Below, in pieces: positions 42,301-50,855 of a DNA stretch of 60,940 nt. The notes below the pieces were generated by a model that worked only from the letters and a program-made list of their open reading frames with translations, made no database searches and had not been told where the DNA came from. This stretch comes from Actinopolymorpha alba DSM 45243 (GTDB lineage: Bacteria > Actinomycetota > Actinomycetes > Propionibacteriales > Actinopolymorphaceae), in NCBI RefSeq assembly GCF_000373925.1, contig NZ_KB892774.1:1-60940 (forward strand), written 5' to 3'. Made by a program: the position numbers and the translations under genes. Positions within the stretch are counted from its first letter, which is position 1; each line of letters opens with the position of its first letter.

Positions 42301-44433
42301 GTGGCAACGACAACGAGAGTGCCGGCGACCCGCGTGCCGATGGGCACGACGGGCAGCGACAGGTCACCTCGCAAGGGCCGATTGCTCGCCATCAGCACCA
42401 GCACGGTGCTGGCGGTCTTCATCGCGGCCCTTCACCAGACAATTGTCGTGACTGCCCTGCCAACAATTGCCAGTGACGTACGAATTATCGACTCCACCTC
42501 ATGGGTTGCCCAGATCGCCTGGCTCGTCGCGGCATATCCGCTCGGCTCGGCGATCGCATTGCCGCTATTCACAAGGCTCGGGCGCCACCTGGGATATAAG
42601 GGGCTCTTTCAGGTCGCCATTCTGATATTCGTCGCCGGATCCGTCCTGGCCGGCCGATCAGACACCCTGACCGAAATTCTCGCGTCCCGGGCGACCCAGG
42701 GAATCGGCGCGGGCGGCCTCATCATCGGCGCGCACACGATCGTCACAACACACCTACAGCAAAAGGCACGTGCGCGGCTCTCGCGATTCCTCGGCGCGGT
42801 CTTCGTCCTGGCCACCGGCGGAGGCGTCCTCCTGGGCGGCGCCCTGGCCGAACACCAGACCTGGCAGGCGGGTTTCTACGCCAGCGTGCCGGTCGGAGCA
42901 GTCGCGCTCCTGATGACATTCGGCATTCCCAAGCGTCCAAGGCCAGAACTCACAGCCGCGACGACTATGGGTCGACGCCAGCGTATCCGCACCCCCATCG
43001 TCGCGGGCATAGTCGCATTCGCCGTCGGCGCCGCGACCTTCGCCACCATTACCTACCTCCCGGTATTCCGCGAACTCACCGAGGGCGCGACCCCGACAGA
43101 AGCAGGAATCTTCCTCCTGCCCATGATCGCGGGCGCCTGCGTTTCCGTGCTGACCGCGACTCCCCTCATATCCAGGTTCGGAAAACACCGGTTGTTCGCC
43201 ATCCTCGGCGCCATCCTGGCCGCCACCGGAATGGCGCTGCTGTCGGTGACGCTGGGGAATTCGCCGCGCTGGCAGGAGTACGCCGCCATGGGCGGTCTCG
43301 GCATCGGGATCGGCCTCGTGCCGCCGGCGCTCACCGTCTCCCGTTGGCCGATCTCGTGGTGGCAGCTCGGCGGCTGCGCCGGCACGTCGGCGCTGGGCGT
43401 GGCGTTCGCCAATCGGCTCACCGAGCGCCTCGCCGGCGCCTCCACCACAGCGGTCGCCGAGGTCTTTCCACCGCTTCTCGGGTACGGCGTTCCCCTGCTG
43501 GCCCTCGCCGCCCTTCTCGCGTTCGCCCTCAAGCAGGATCCCGCCCGCACACAGGACAAGGAGTACGCCAACCCCACCGTGAGTACCGACGACACCTCCC
43601 ACGTCAACGTCACCGTGCCCGCCCAGCAGCGTGGCGCCCCAGACGATGTCCCCGAGCGCGACACCCAGGGCGACACCGACCCACTCCTCGTCCGGGTCCG
43701 CCAGGCGAGCGGCGAGCCGATCCCCGGCGTCGTCCTCACACTCTGCGACCTGGCCGGCCGGCAGCTGGGCCGGAGCATCGCCGCCGGCGACGGGGGGTAC
43801 GAGCTGACGAGGCCAAGCAACGGGACGTACCTCCTGATCGCCAGCGCCAGAGCGTTCCACCCGCACGCGCAGATCATCGAGCTGAACGACCAGAAGAGCC
43901 CGCGCGAACTGGACCTGACCCTGCGCGGGGAGAGCGGTGTGTACGGCGTGGTGCGCAGCGCCGCCAGCATCGCGAACGCCACGGTCACGCTCACCAACCC
44001 CCGCGGAGCGGTCGTGGCCGGCCAGACCACGGGACCCGACGGCTCGTACACCCTCGCCGACCTGGTGCCCGGCACCTACACGATGGTGGTCAACGCACCG
44101 GCGTACCCCCCAGCCGCTCTGATCGTGCACGTCCCCGCCAACGGCACCCTGCGCCAGGACGTCGAGCTGGCCGGCGGCGGCCATCTGCACGGCGTCGTAC
44201 GCGGCGGCAGCGGTCGGGCGCTTTCCGACGCCCGGCTCACGCTGGTCGACAGCTGGGGTCGGGTGGTGAGCGTCACAGCGTCCGGGCCGGACGGGCGCTA
44301 CCGCTTCGACGAACTCCCCGACGGCGAGTACACCCTGGTCACGACGATCTACCCGCCCGCGGCCAGCGTCCTCCAGGTGACCAGCGGCCAGAACCACCAG
44401 CATGACGTCGCCCTCGCCTATCCCAAGGGCTAG
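42301..44433 (+). CDS. MFS transporter fused to three carboxypeptidase-regulatory-like repeats
   Basis: A 710-residue fusion. Residues 1 to about 420 form an MFS membrane domain (LLAISTSTVLAVFIAALHQ, motif A-like FTRLGRHLGYKGLFQVAI, motif C-like GVLLGGALAEHQTWQAGF), shorter than typical 14-helix DHA2 pumps. After a linker come three beta-sandwich repeats of the CarboxypepD_reg type, each with the G-x-V-x-x...G-x-x-x-x-G-P-D-G-x-Y form: near residue 463 (GDGGYEL), 540 (TGPDGSYTLADLVPGTY) and 620 (SGPDGRYRFDELPDGEY). The start is GTG 42301. Topology puts the repeats at the C-terminal end, whose side depends on helix number. The 5' neighbour is the SDR, and drrAB-like genes follow. Confidence 0.85.
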   Translation: MATTTRVPATRVPMGTTGSDRSPRKGRLLAISTSTVLAVFIAALHQTIVVTALPTIASDVRIIDSTSWVAQIAWLVAAYPLGSAIALPLFTRLGRHLGYKGLFQVAILIFVAGSVLAGRSDTLTEILASRATQGIGAGGLIIGAHTIVTTHLQQKARARLSRFLGAVFVLATGGGVLLGGALAEHQTWQAGFYASVPVGAVALLMTFGIPKRPRPELTAATTMGRRQRIRTPIVAGIVAFAVGAATFATITYLPVFRELTEGATPTEAGIFLLPMIAGACVSVLTATPLISRFGKHRLFAILGAILAATGMALLSVTLGNSPRWQEYAAMGGLGIGIGLVPPALTVSRWPISWWQLGGCAGTSALGVAFANRLTERLAGASTTAVAEVFPPLLGYGVPLLALAALLAFALKQDPARTQDKEYANPTVSTDDTSHVNVTVPAQQRGAPDDVPERDTQGDTDPLLVRVRQASGEPIPGVVLTLCDLAGRQLGRSIAAGDGGYELTRPSNGTYLLIASARAFHPHAQIIELNDQKSPRELDLTLRGESGVYGVVRSAASIANATVTLTNPRGAVVAGQTTGPDGSYTLADLVPGTYTMVVNAPAYPPAALIVHVPANGTLRQDVELAGGGHLHGVVRGGSGRALSDARLTLVDSWGRVVSVTASGPDGRYRFDELPDGEYTLVTTIYPPAASVLQVTSGQNHQHDVALAYPKG

Positions 44434-44486
44434 CTGTCAGTGATTTGTGCGTGATCTCTCAGCGGCACCGGGCAGCCTCTGTGGCG

Positions 44487-44513
44487 TACCGCCGCACCCC
44501 GAAAGCGGTGGTA
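44487..44513 (+). terminator. Hairpin between MFS fusion gene and drrA-like gene
   Basis: TACCGCCGC (44487-44495) pairs with GCGGTGGTA (44505-44513), nine pairs with one G-U, loop of 9 nt. It begins 53 nt after the MFS stop and ends 16 nt before the next ATG, overlapping the leader. It may terminate the MFS transcript or act as a leader structure. Confidence 0.45.
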
Positions 44514-44529
44514 CCTGGGAGGAATCACG

Positions 44530-45567
44530 ATGTCGTATGCGATCCAGGCAGAGGGCCTGGTGAAGCGGTTCGGGTCGACCACGGCGCTGGCCGGTGTCGA
44601 TCTCGCCGCCCGCACCGGCTCCATCCTGGGCGTGCTGGGCCCGAACGGCGCCGGCAAGACCACGGCGGTCCGGGTCCTGGCGACCCTGATCAAGCCGGAT
44701 GAGGGCAGGGCCCGCGTCGGTGGGTTCGACACCATCCGCGACGCCCACAAGGTGCGCGAGCTGATCGGGCTCACCGGACAGTACGCCTCGGTCGACGAGG
44801 AGCTGACCGGTCTGGAGAACCTCATCCTCCTCGGCCGGCTGCTGGAGCTTTCCCGCAAGGACGCCAGGCAACGAGCCCGGGACCTGCTCGAGCGGTTCGG
44901 CCTCACGGACGCGGCTGGCCGGCCGGCCAGCACCTACTCCGGTGGCATGCGCCGCCGGCTCGACCTGGCCGCGAGCCTGGTCGGGCGGCCCACGGTGTTG
45001 TATCTCGACGAACCCACGACCGGCCTCGATCCCCACGCCCGAGCCGAGGTGTGGGACGTCATACGCGGGCTGGTCGCGGACGGGGTGACCGTCCTCCTCA
45101 CCACGCAGTACCTCGATGAGGCCGACCAGCTGACGAACGAGATCGCCGTGATCGACCACGGCCGGGTGGTGGCGAACGGTACGCCGGCCCAGCTGAAGGC
45201 GAAGGCTGGTGCGCAGCGGCTCGAGATCCGCCCGGCGCTGGCGAGCGACCTGCCGGCGGTGGCCCGGCTCATGACCGAGCTGGCCGGTGTGGCGCCGACC
45301 GAGGGGGCTGACCCGGGCTTGCTCGGCGTACCCGTGCACGACCCCGCGGTGATGACCGCCGCCGTACGCCGGCTGGAGGACGCGCGGATCGTCGTACGCG
45401 AACTCGCCCTTCGCCTGCCCAGCCTCGACGAGGTCTTCCTCGCCCTCACCGGCCACCGTGCCGAGCCGATCGGAGCAGGCAACGAGCCGACCGGACCACG
45501 CAACGGGCCAGCCGGACCACCATCCCCCGCCGACGAGACCGCTGCCACAGAAGGAAGGTTGGCATGA
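44530..45567 (+). CDS. drrA: ABC transporter ATPase, DrrA type
   Basis: A 345-residue ATPase of the daunorubicin-resistance DrrA class. Walker A GPNGAGKTTAV near residue 37, Q-loop LTGQYASVDEELTG, signature YSGGMRRRLDLAASL near 139, Walker B VLYLDEPTTGLDPHAR near 157, H-loop region LLTTQYLDEADQL, and the DrrA C-terminal domain with L-R-L-P-S-L-D-E-V-F-L-A-L-T-G-H (the LDEVF motif). A Pro/Gly-rich tail ends in a 4-nt overlap (ATGA) with the permease gene. GGGAGG about 8 nt upstream of ATG. Exports a hydrophobic compound together with DrrB. Confidence 0.92.
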   Translation: MSYAIQAEGLVKRFGSTTALAGVDLAARTGSILGVLGPNGAGKTTAVRVLATLIKPDEGRARVGGFDTIRDAHKVRELIGLTGQYASVDEELTGLENLILLGRLLELSRKDARQRARDLLERFGLTDAAGRPASTYSGGMRRRLDLAASLVGRPTVLYLDEPTTGLDPHARAEVWDVIRGLVADGVTVLLTTQYLDEADQLTNEIAVIDHGRVVANGTPAQLKAKAGAQRLEIRPALASDLPAVARLMTELAGVAPTEGADPGLLGVPVHDPAVMTAAVRRLEDARIVVRELALRLPSLDEVFLALTGHRAEPIGAGNEPTGPRNGPAGPPSPADETAATEGRLA

Positions 45568-46367
45568 CCGCACTGCCCGCCATCGCGACGGCACCCCGGC
45601 GGATGAACCCCCTGCGCGCCCTGCGCCACGGCCTGACCCTCACCTGGCGCAGCCTGCTCAAGATCCGCCGCAATCCCGAGGCGCTGATCGATGTGACGCT
45701 GCAGCCGATCATCTTCGTGGTGCTGTTCGTCTTCATCTTCGGCGGCGCGATCAGCGGCGACTGGCGTTCGTACCTGCAGTTCGTCCTGCCGGGGCTGATG
45801 GTGCAGACCATCGTCTTCTCCACGATGGGCACCGGCATCGCGCTGAACACCGACATCGACAAGGGAGTCTTCGATCGGTTCCGCAGCCTGCCGATCGCCC
45901 GCTCGGGCCCGCTGGTGGGTGCGGTCCTCGGGGATCTCGTGCGGTACGCGCTCTCGCTCGCCGTGCTCCTCGGCTTCGGCGCGGTGCTCGGCTTCGACTT
46001 CACCGGCGGCTTCCTCGGCGCGCTCGCGGGCTGTGCACTGGTGATGGGCTTCGCGCTCGCGTTGTGCTGGGCGTGGGTGTGGCTCGGCGTCACGATGAAG
46101 AAGCCGCAGGGTGTGCAGGGTGTCGGGATCCTGCTGATGTTCCCGCTGACGTTCGGCAGCAACGTGTTCGTCCAGGCCGGCACGCTGCCCGGATGGCTGC
46201 AGGCGTTCGTCTCGGTCAATCCGGTGACGTACCTCGTCGACGCCACCCGCGGCCTGATCCTGGGCGGGCCGGTGGCCCAGCCGGTGCTCTCCAGCCTGGC
46301 GTGGATGGCGGGCCTGCTGGTGGCCTTCGTCCCGCTCGCGCTCCGCGCCTACCGCCGGCGTACCTGA
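45564..46367 (+). CDS. drrB: ABC-2 type permease, DrrB type
   Basis: A 267-residue permease with six predicted helices (IIFVVLFVFIFGGAI first; LVMGFALALCWAWVWLGVTM later). The N-terminal TLTWRSLLKIRRNPEALID is the usual amphipathic lead, and the C-terminal ABC-2 signature region is VNPVTYLVDATRGLILGGPV. Translationally coupled to the ATPase. The gene is complete; the pair would export a drug-like molecule or lipid. Confidence 0.92.
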   Translation: MTALPAIATAPRRMNPLRALRHGLTLTWRSLLKIRRNPEALIDVTLQPIIFVVLFVFIFGGAISGDWRSYLQFVLPGLMVQTIVFSTMGTGIALNTDIDKGVFDRFRSLPIARSGPLVGAVLGDLVRYALSLAVLLGFGAVLGFDFTGGFLGALAGCALVMGFALALCWAWVWLGVTMKKPQGVQGVGILLMFPLTFGSNVFVQAGTLPGWLQAFVSVNPVTYLVDATRGLILGGPVAQPVLSSLAWMAGLLVAFVPLALRAYRRRT

Positions 46368-46447
46368 AGACGACTGGACCCGTACGGCGCCCGTCGCTGC
46401 CGCGCAGTGAAGAAGGACGACCTCTTCGAAGAAAGGAAAGAACTCCT

Positions 46448-47338
46448 GTGGACCCAAAGCGGACCGGAATGCTCGACGTGCCCGGCGCGCAGCTTTATCA
46501 CGAGGTTTTCGGAGACGACGGCCCCCTTCTGCTCATGATCCCTGGCGGGCTTGGAGATGCCGGCTTCTACAGCTCGGTCGCGCCGACGCTCGCGGACTGC
46601 TTCACCGTCGTGACGTACGACCGGCGCGGCAATTCGCGCAGCACGCTCGACAGTCCGCCGCAGGACCTGCGCATGGATGAACAAACCGGCGACGCGATCC
46701 GGCTGCTGGACGCGCTCGGAGGCGAGCCGGCGTTCGTGTTCGGCGGGAGCGGCGGAGCCATCGTCGGCCTCGATCTGGTCGCGCAACATCCGGAGCGAGT
46801 CCGCGCACTGGTTGCCCACGAGCCGCCGGTGGTGACGCTCCTGCCCGACCGGGGGACGTACCTCCGCCTCTTCGACGACATCAACGACATCTACCACAGC
46901 GAAGGAGCGGAGCCGGCGATGGAGAAGTTCATCGCCAGCTACGGCGGCGACGGACCGCCGGACTTGGAGTGGGACCCGACGCTCCCTCCCGACCCCGAGA
47001 TCCAGCAACGGTTCGCCGGGAACTTCGAGTTTCTTCTCGCCCACGAGATGCGCCCGTTCGTCCGCTACGAACCCGATCTCGACGCCCTGAGGGCCGCCAG
47101 GAGCTCCGGATGCCGGGTCGTGCTCGGTGGTGGACGGACCGGGGCGGCGCACTACCCGTACCGCGCCGGCGCCACCCTTGCCGACCTCATCGGGACCGAG
47201 TTCGCAGACTTTCCCGGGGATCACGCGGGCTATCTCGGCCGGCCACGCGCATTCGCTGAGCGATTGGTCGAGGTGCTCGACGACGGCACGATCGCGGCGA
47301 TGGCGTCCTCGCGGGACAACCCGGCACCGCGTTCATAG
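46448..47338 (+). CDS. Alpha/beta hydrolase
   Basis: A 296-residue alpha/beta-hydrolase. After the strand PLLLMIPGGLGDAGFY comes VVTYDRRGNSRS, then the nucleophile elbow FGGSGGAIVGLD (G-x-S-x-G with Ser) and the late His in DHAGYLGRPRAF. The start GTG 46448 follows AAGGAAAGAACTCCT. The last 36 codons (47230-47338) overlap the convergent AfsR-like gene by 109 nt but lie after the catalytic His. An esterase, lactonase or peroxidase-type role is open. Co-directional with DrrAB (80-nt gap) and so possibly co-transcribed. Confidence 0.85.
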   Translation: MDPKRTGMLDVPGAQLYHEVFGDDGPLLLMIPGGLGDAGFYSSVAPTLADCFTVVTYDRRGNSRSTLDSPPQDLRMDEQTGDAIRLLDALGGEPAFVFGGSGGAIVGLDLVAQHPERVRALVAHEPPVVTLLPDRGTYLRLFDDINDIYHSEGAEPAMEKFIASYGGDGPPDLEWDPTLPPDPEIQQRFAGNFEFLLAHEMRPFVRYEPDLDALRAARSSGCRVVLGGGRTGAAHYPYRAGATLADLIGTEFADFPGDHAGYLGRPRAFAERLVEVLDDGTIAAMASSRDNPAPRS

Positions 47339-50300
47339 TGGTCGTCGTACGCCGGTGATCCCAGCGACTCCCGAGCCGCCCGGATCAGCCGCGAGACGTC
47401 CGGGTTGCTCAGGTCGAGGGCGCCCCGCACGCTCGTCGCGGCGCCGAGCAGGAACGCACACCGTGGCGGCTCGCCCTCCAGCAGGGCGAGTGCCGCCATC
47501 CCCTGGATCGCACCGGCGAGACACGGCATGTCCTTCGCGGCGAGGGCGATCGGGAGCGCCTGGTCCAAGGCCGCCCTCGCCGCCGGTGCGTCGTACTCGC
47601 TGACGGCGAGCCAGCCATGGCTGGTCAGCAGCATCGCCCGCCGTTGCGGCACGACCACCGGCACGCGGTCGATGGCGGTGGCCGCCGCGTCGAGGTGCTG
47701 CCGGGCGGCCGCGAAGTCGTTGGTACGCCACGAGAGCTCGGCCAGCCCGAGCAGGCCGAACCACAACCCGTCCGCATCCTGCTGACCGTCCCGCTCGTAC
47801 GCCGCCAACGCCTCCTCGAGGGTCTCGCGGGCACTCGCGAGATCGCCGAGGCGCATCCGGTCGATGCCGATCATCGCGAGCATCTCCGGAGCATCGTCCG
47901 TCGAGCCGAGCTCGCAGACCAGCGCCAGGGATTGTTCACGGGCGGCGACAGCGGCGGCGTGATCGCCATTGCGGGCATGGACGCCGGCCAGGTTGCGGAG
48001 CACTGCGCCGAGCCCCCAGCGTTCCCCTGCCTCCTCGAACGCCGCGCGCGCATCGAGTAGGTCGCCGTAGGCAGCCTCGAGGTCGCCGCCATTCTCGGCG
48101 ACCTGGCTGCGGAGCAGCAGCGCCATCCCACGCTCCCAGGGTTGGAGCTGGGGCAGGAGTTGGCCGAGGTCAGCCATCGCGGCCGCCTCCCTGGTCCGGA
48201 ACGCCTCGATCGCCGGACGGACCAGCCCCAGCATGGGCTGGCTCGCGACCACGCCCGGCCGGCGTACCAGCCACAGGACCTGAGCCAGGGACCGCCAGGC
48301 GTCGGCCTCGTCTCCTGAGAAGAAGGCCACCGCCGCGGACGAGCACAGCAGGATCGCGCGGGCCGCGGGCGGCGACTCGCCCGGAAGCTCCAGCGCCGGC
48401 CGGGCCAGCGCGGTGCTGTCGGTGCGATTCCCCTGGAGAAACCAGAACCACATCAGCGCGGCGCACAGGCGCACGGCCGGATCCGCGACACCAGTCCCGA
48501 TCGCCCAGCGCGCGGCCGCCACGAGGTTGTCGTACTCCGCCCGGTTCACCGCCAACCAGTCCAGCTGGTCCCGCCCGCGAAGCTCGGGCTCGGCCCGCTC
48601 GGCGAGGTCGAGGAAGTACGCCCCGTGCGCCGCCTGGAGAGCCGCTGACTCACCGGCCTCGGCGAGGCATTCGGCGCCGTACGCCCGGACCGTCTCCAGC
48701 ATGCGGTAGCGGACCTCGCCTCCGCCGTCCCCGGGCATGACCGCGTCCAGCAGCGACTTGTCGACCAGGGCGGAGAGAACGTCAAGAACGTCGGCGGCGG
48801 GCAGGCCGTCGCCGGCGCAGACCCGCTCGGCCGCCGCCAGCGTCGCTCCGCCGGGGAAGACGGAGATCCGCCGGGCGAGGATGCGTTCGGGTTCGGTCAG
48901 GAGGTCCCAGCTCCACTCGATCACCGCGCGCAGTGTCTGGTGCCGGGGCAGGGCGGTGCGACTGCCCGCGGTGAGCAGCCGGAACCGGTCGTCCAGCCGA
49001 TCCGCGATCTGGCCGACAGAAAGCGAGCGCACCCTGGCCGCCGCGAGTTCGATGGCCAGCGGCATGCCGTCGAGGCGCCGGCAGATCTCGACCACGGCCG
49101 GCACGCATTCCGGGGTGAGGGCGAAGTCGGGGCGCACCGCGGTCGCGCGGTCGACGAACAAACGGATCGCGGGGTACGCCAGAGCCGTCGCGTCCGCGAC
49201 CGGCGTACCCTCCGGCGGCCAGGGCAGCGGCGGGATCGGGTACGTCGCCTCGCCCGCCACGCCGAGGGGTTCCCGGCTCGTCGCGAGGATCCGCAGCCGT
49301 GGGCAGGCCGCGAGCAGGGTGTCGGTGAGCCGTGCGGCGGCGTCGACGAGATGCTCGCAGTTGTCGAGGACGAGCAGCGCGTGCCGGTGTGCGAGAGCTT
49401 CGACCAGCCTGGTCATCGCGTCGCGGTACGCCGGTGAGGAGCCGAGCGGGGCCCGCTCCAGCAGTGCCGCCTCGCGTACGCCGAGCGCGGAGAGTACCGC
49501 CTGGGGTACGTCGAGCGGATCGGTCAGCGGGGCCAACTCGACGAACCACAGGTTCTCCGGCGACTCAGGACGCGCGGGCCGCGCGGCTGACCCGTGCGAT
49601 GGCACGTCTTCGCCGGCGTCCGGGCGTAGCCGCGCGGCGAGTTCGGTGGCGAGCCGGGTCTTGCCCGCACCACCCGGACCGGCGACGGTGACGAGTCTCG
49701 CGCCGTCAAGCAGCTCACCCAACCGGCGAAGTTCGGCTTCGCGACCCACGAAGCTGCTGAGCTGGGTCCGCAGGTGGGTCCGCGGCAGTCCTCCCCACCC
49801 ACCCGCCACCGGCCGGGCCACCTCAGACGACAGCCCTTTTTCGGGCAAGCCGACCGGCGACTCGGGCGGCACGACCGGCAACTCCGCCGGCAGTGCGAGG
49901 TCAGGGTCCTGGCGCAGCACCGCGAGGTGTACCGCGGCGAGCTCGGGCGACGGGTCGATGCCGAGCTCCTCCGACAGCGCGGACCGGACGCGTTCGTACG
50001 TCGCGAGGGCCTCAGACTGCCGGCCAGTGGCGTACAGCGCCCGCATCAGCTGGGCCTGGACGCGTTCGCGGAGTGGGTGCTGCTCGGCCAGGCGCCGCAG
50101 CTCGCTGACCACCTCGAGGTGCCGGTGGAGACTGAGGTCAGCGTCGAGTCGGTCCTCGATGGCCGCCAGCCGCAGGTCGTCGAGGCGGGTGGCGCTGGCC
50201 AGGGCGAACACCGCGGCCGTGACGTCGGCGAGCGCCGGGCCACGCCACAGCCGCTCAGCCTCGGCCAGCCAGGCGGATGCCCGGGCGAGCTCACCGGCCG

Positions 50301-50649
50301 CAAGCGCCCGCCGCCCGCGTACCACCAACTCCTCGAACTGGTACGCGTCCACCCGCCCCGGCTCGACCGCGAGCAGGTACCCCGCCGAGCGCGACTCGAT
50401 CAGGGCTCGGTCACCGTCGGCGTCCCGGACGACGCGGCGCAGCCTGGACACCAGCGACTGCAGGGCGTTGACCGCACCCGCCGGCGGCGTCTCGCCCCAC
50501 AGGCTGTCGACCAGGGTCTGGACCGTGACGATCCGTCCGGCGTCCAGCGCGAGCCGGACCAGCAACGCCCGCAGCCGCGCCCCGCCGACCTCGACCAGCC
50601 GGCCCTCGTCGTCCCGCACCTCCAGCGGCCCCAACACGGCGACATGCAC
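47230..50649 (-). CDS. AfsR/SARP-type regulator (OmpR-like DBD, BTAD, NB-ARC, TPR)
   Basis: A 1139-residue regulator. Residues 1-95: OmpR-like winged helix (VQTLVDSLWGETPPAGAVNA LQSLVSRLR). Residues about 95-250: bacterial activation domain (VDAYQFEELVVRGRRALAAG, ELGIDPSPELAAVH). About 290-600: NB-ARC ATPase with Walker A AGPGGAGKTRLATELA and Walker B HALLVLDNCEHLVDAA, then winged sections (LPRHQTLRAVIEWSWDLL). About 600-1115: TPR-like helices. It reads nucleotide and ligand state to activate secondary metabolism or export genes; DrrAB and the hydrolase next door are the likely targets. The C-terminal 20 residues extend past the usual family end and cause the 109-nt convergent overlap. Confidence 0.9.
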   Translation of the reverse strand: MHVAVLGPLEVRDDEGRLVEVGGARLRALLVRLALDAGRIVTVQTLVDSLWGETPPAGAVNALQSLVSRLRRVVRDADGDRALIESRSAGYLLAVEPGRVDAYQFEELVVRGRRALAAGELARASAWLAEAERLWRGPALADVTAAVFALASATRLDDLRLAAIEDRLDADLSLHRHLEVVSELRRLAEQHPLRERVQAQLMRALYATGRQSEALATYERVRSALSEELGIDPSPELAAVHLAVLRQDPDLALPAELPVVPPESPVGLPEKGLSSEVARPVAGGWGGLPRTHLRTQLSSFVGREAELRRLGELLDGARLVTVAGPGGAGKTRLATELAARLRPDAGEDVPSHGSAARPARPESPENLWFVELAPLTDPLDVPQAVLSALGVREAALLERAPLGSSPAYRDAMTRLVEALAHRHALLVLDNCEHLVDAAARLTDTLLAACPRLRILATSREPLGVAGEATYPIPPLPWPPEGTPVADATALAYPAIRLFVDRATAVRPDFALTPECVPAVVEICRRLDGMPLAIELAAARVRSLSVGQIADRLDDRFRLLTAGSRTALPRHQTLRAVIEWSWDLLTEPERILARRISVFPGGATLAAAERVCAGDGLPAADVLDVLSALVDKSLLDAVMPGDGGGEVRYRMLETVRAYGAECLAEAGESAALQAAHGAYFLDLAERAEPELRGRDQLDWLAVNRAEYDNLVAAARWAIGTGVADPAVRLCAALMWFWFLQGNRTDSTALARPALELPGESPPAARAILLCSSAAVAFFSGDEADAWRSLAQVLWLVRRPGVVASQPMLGLVRPAIEAFRTREAAAMADLGQLLPQLQPWERGMALLLRSQVAENGGDLEAAYGDLLDARAAFEEAGERWGLGAVLRNLAGVHARNGDHAAAVAAREQSLALVCELGSTDDAPEMLAMIGIDRMRLGDLASARETLEEALAAYERDGQQDADGLWFGLLGLAELSWRTNDFAAARQHLDAAATAIDRVPVVVPQRRAMLLTSHGWLAVSEYDAPAARAALDQALPIALAAKDMPCLAGAIQGMAALALLEGEPPRCAFLLGAATSVRGALDLSNPDVSRLIRAARESLGSPAYDDHYERGAGLSREDAIAAIVPSSSTSTNRSANARGRPR

Positions 50650-50855
50650 GGGCCCAGCCTTCCATGCGGGGCCCCTCTACCGCGCTGGCCAACACAGCCA
50701 AGCCCGGGCCCGCCGGCCCAGCCAGCCGGCAGCCGGGTCAGACCCACCCCACCTAGGTTTCGGCGCGCGCCCAGCGGTTACCCACCTTTTGTACGCGCCG
50801 ACCGCGTCTACGCGCCGCGAGGTGCCGTCACGCCGGATGAGAGGTCGCTGGCAGC

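Noticed and set aside
42754-44403. 549-aa minus-strand frame
   Set aside because: Antisense to the MFS fusion gene.
45458-46447. Upstream extension of the alpha/beta hydrolase frame by 330 codons
   Set aside because: It overlaps drrA and drrB in another frame and is Pro/Arg-rich; the GTG at 46448 with a ribosome site is the real start.
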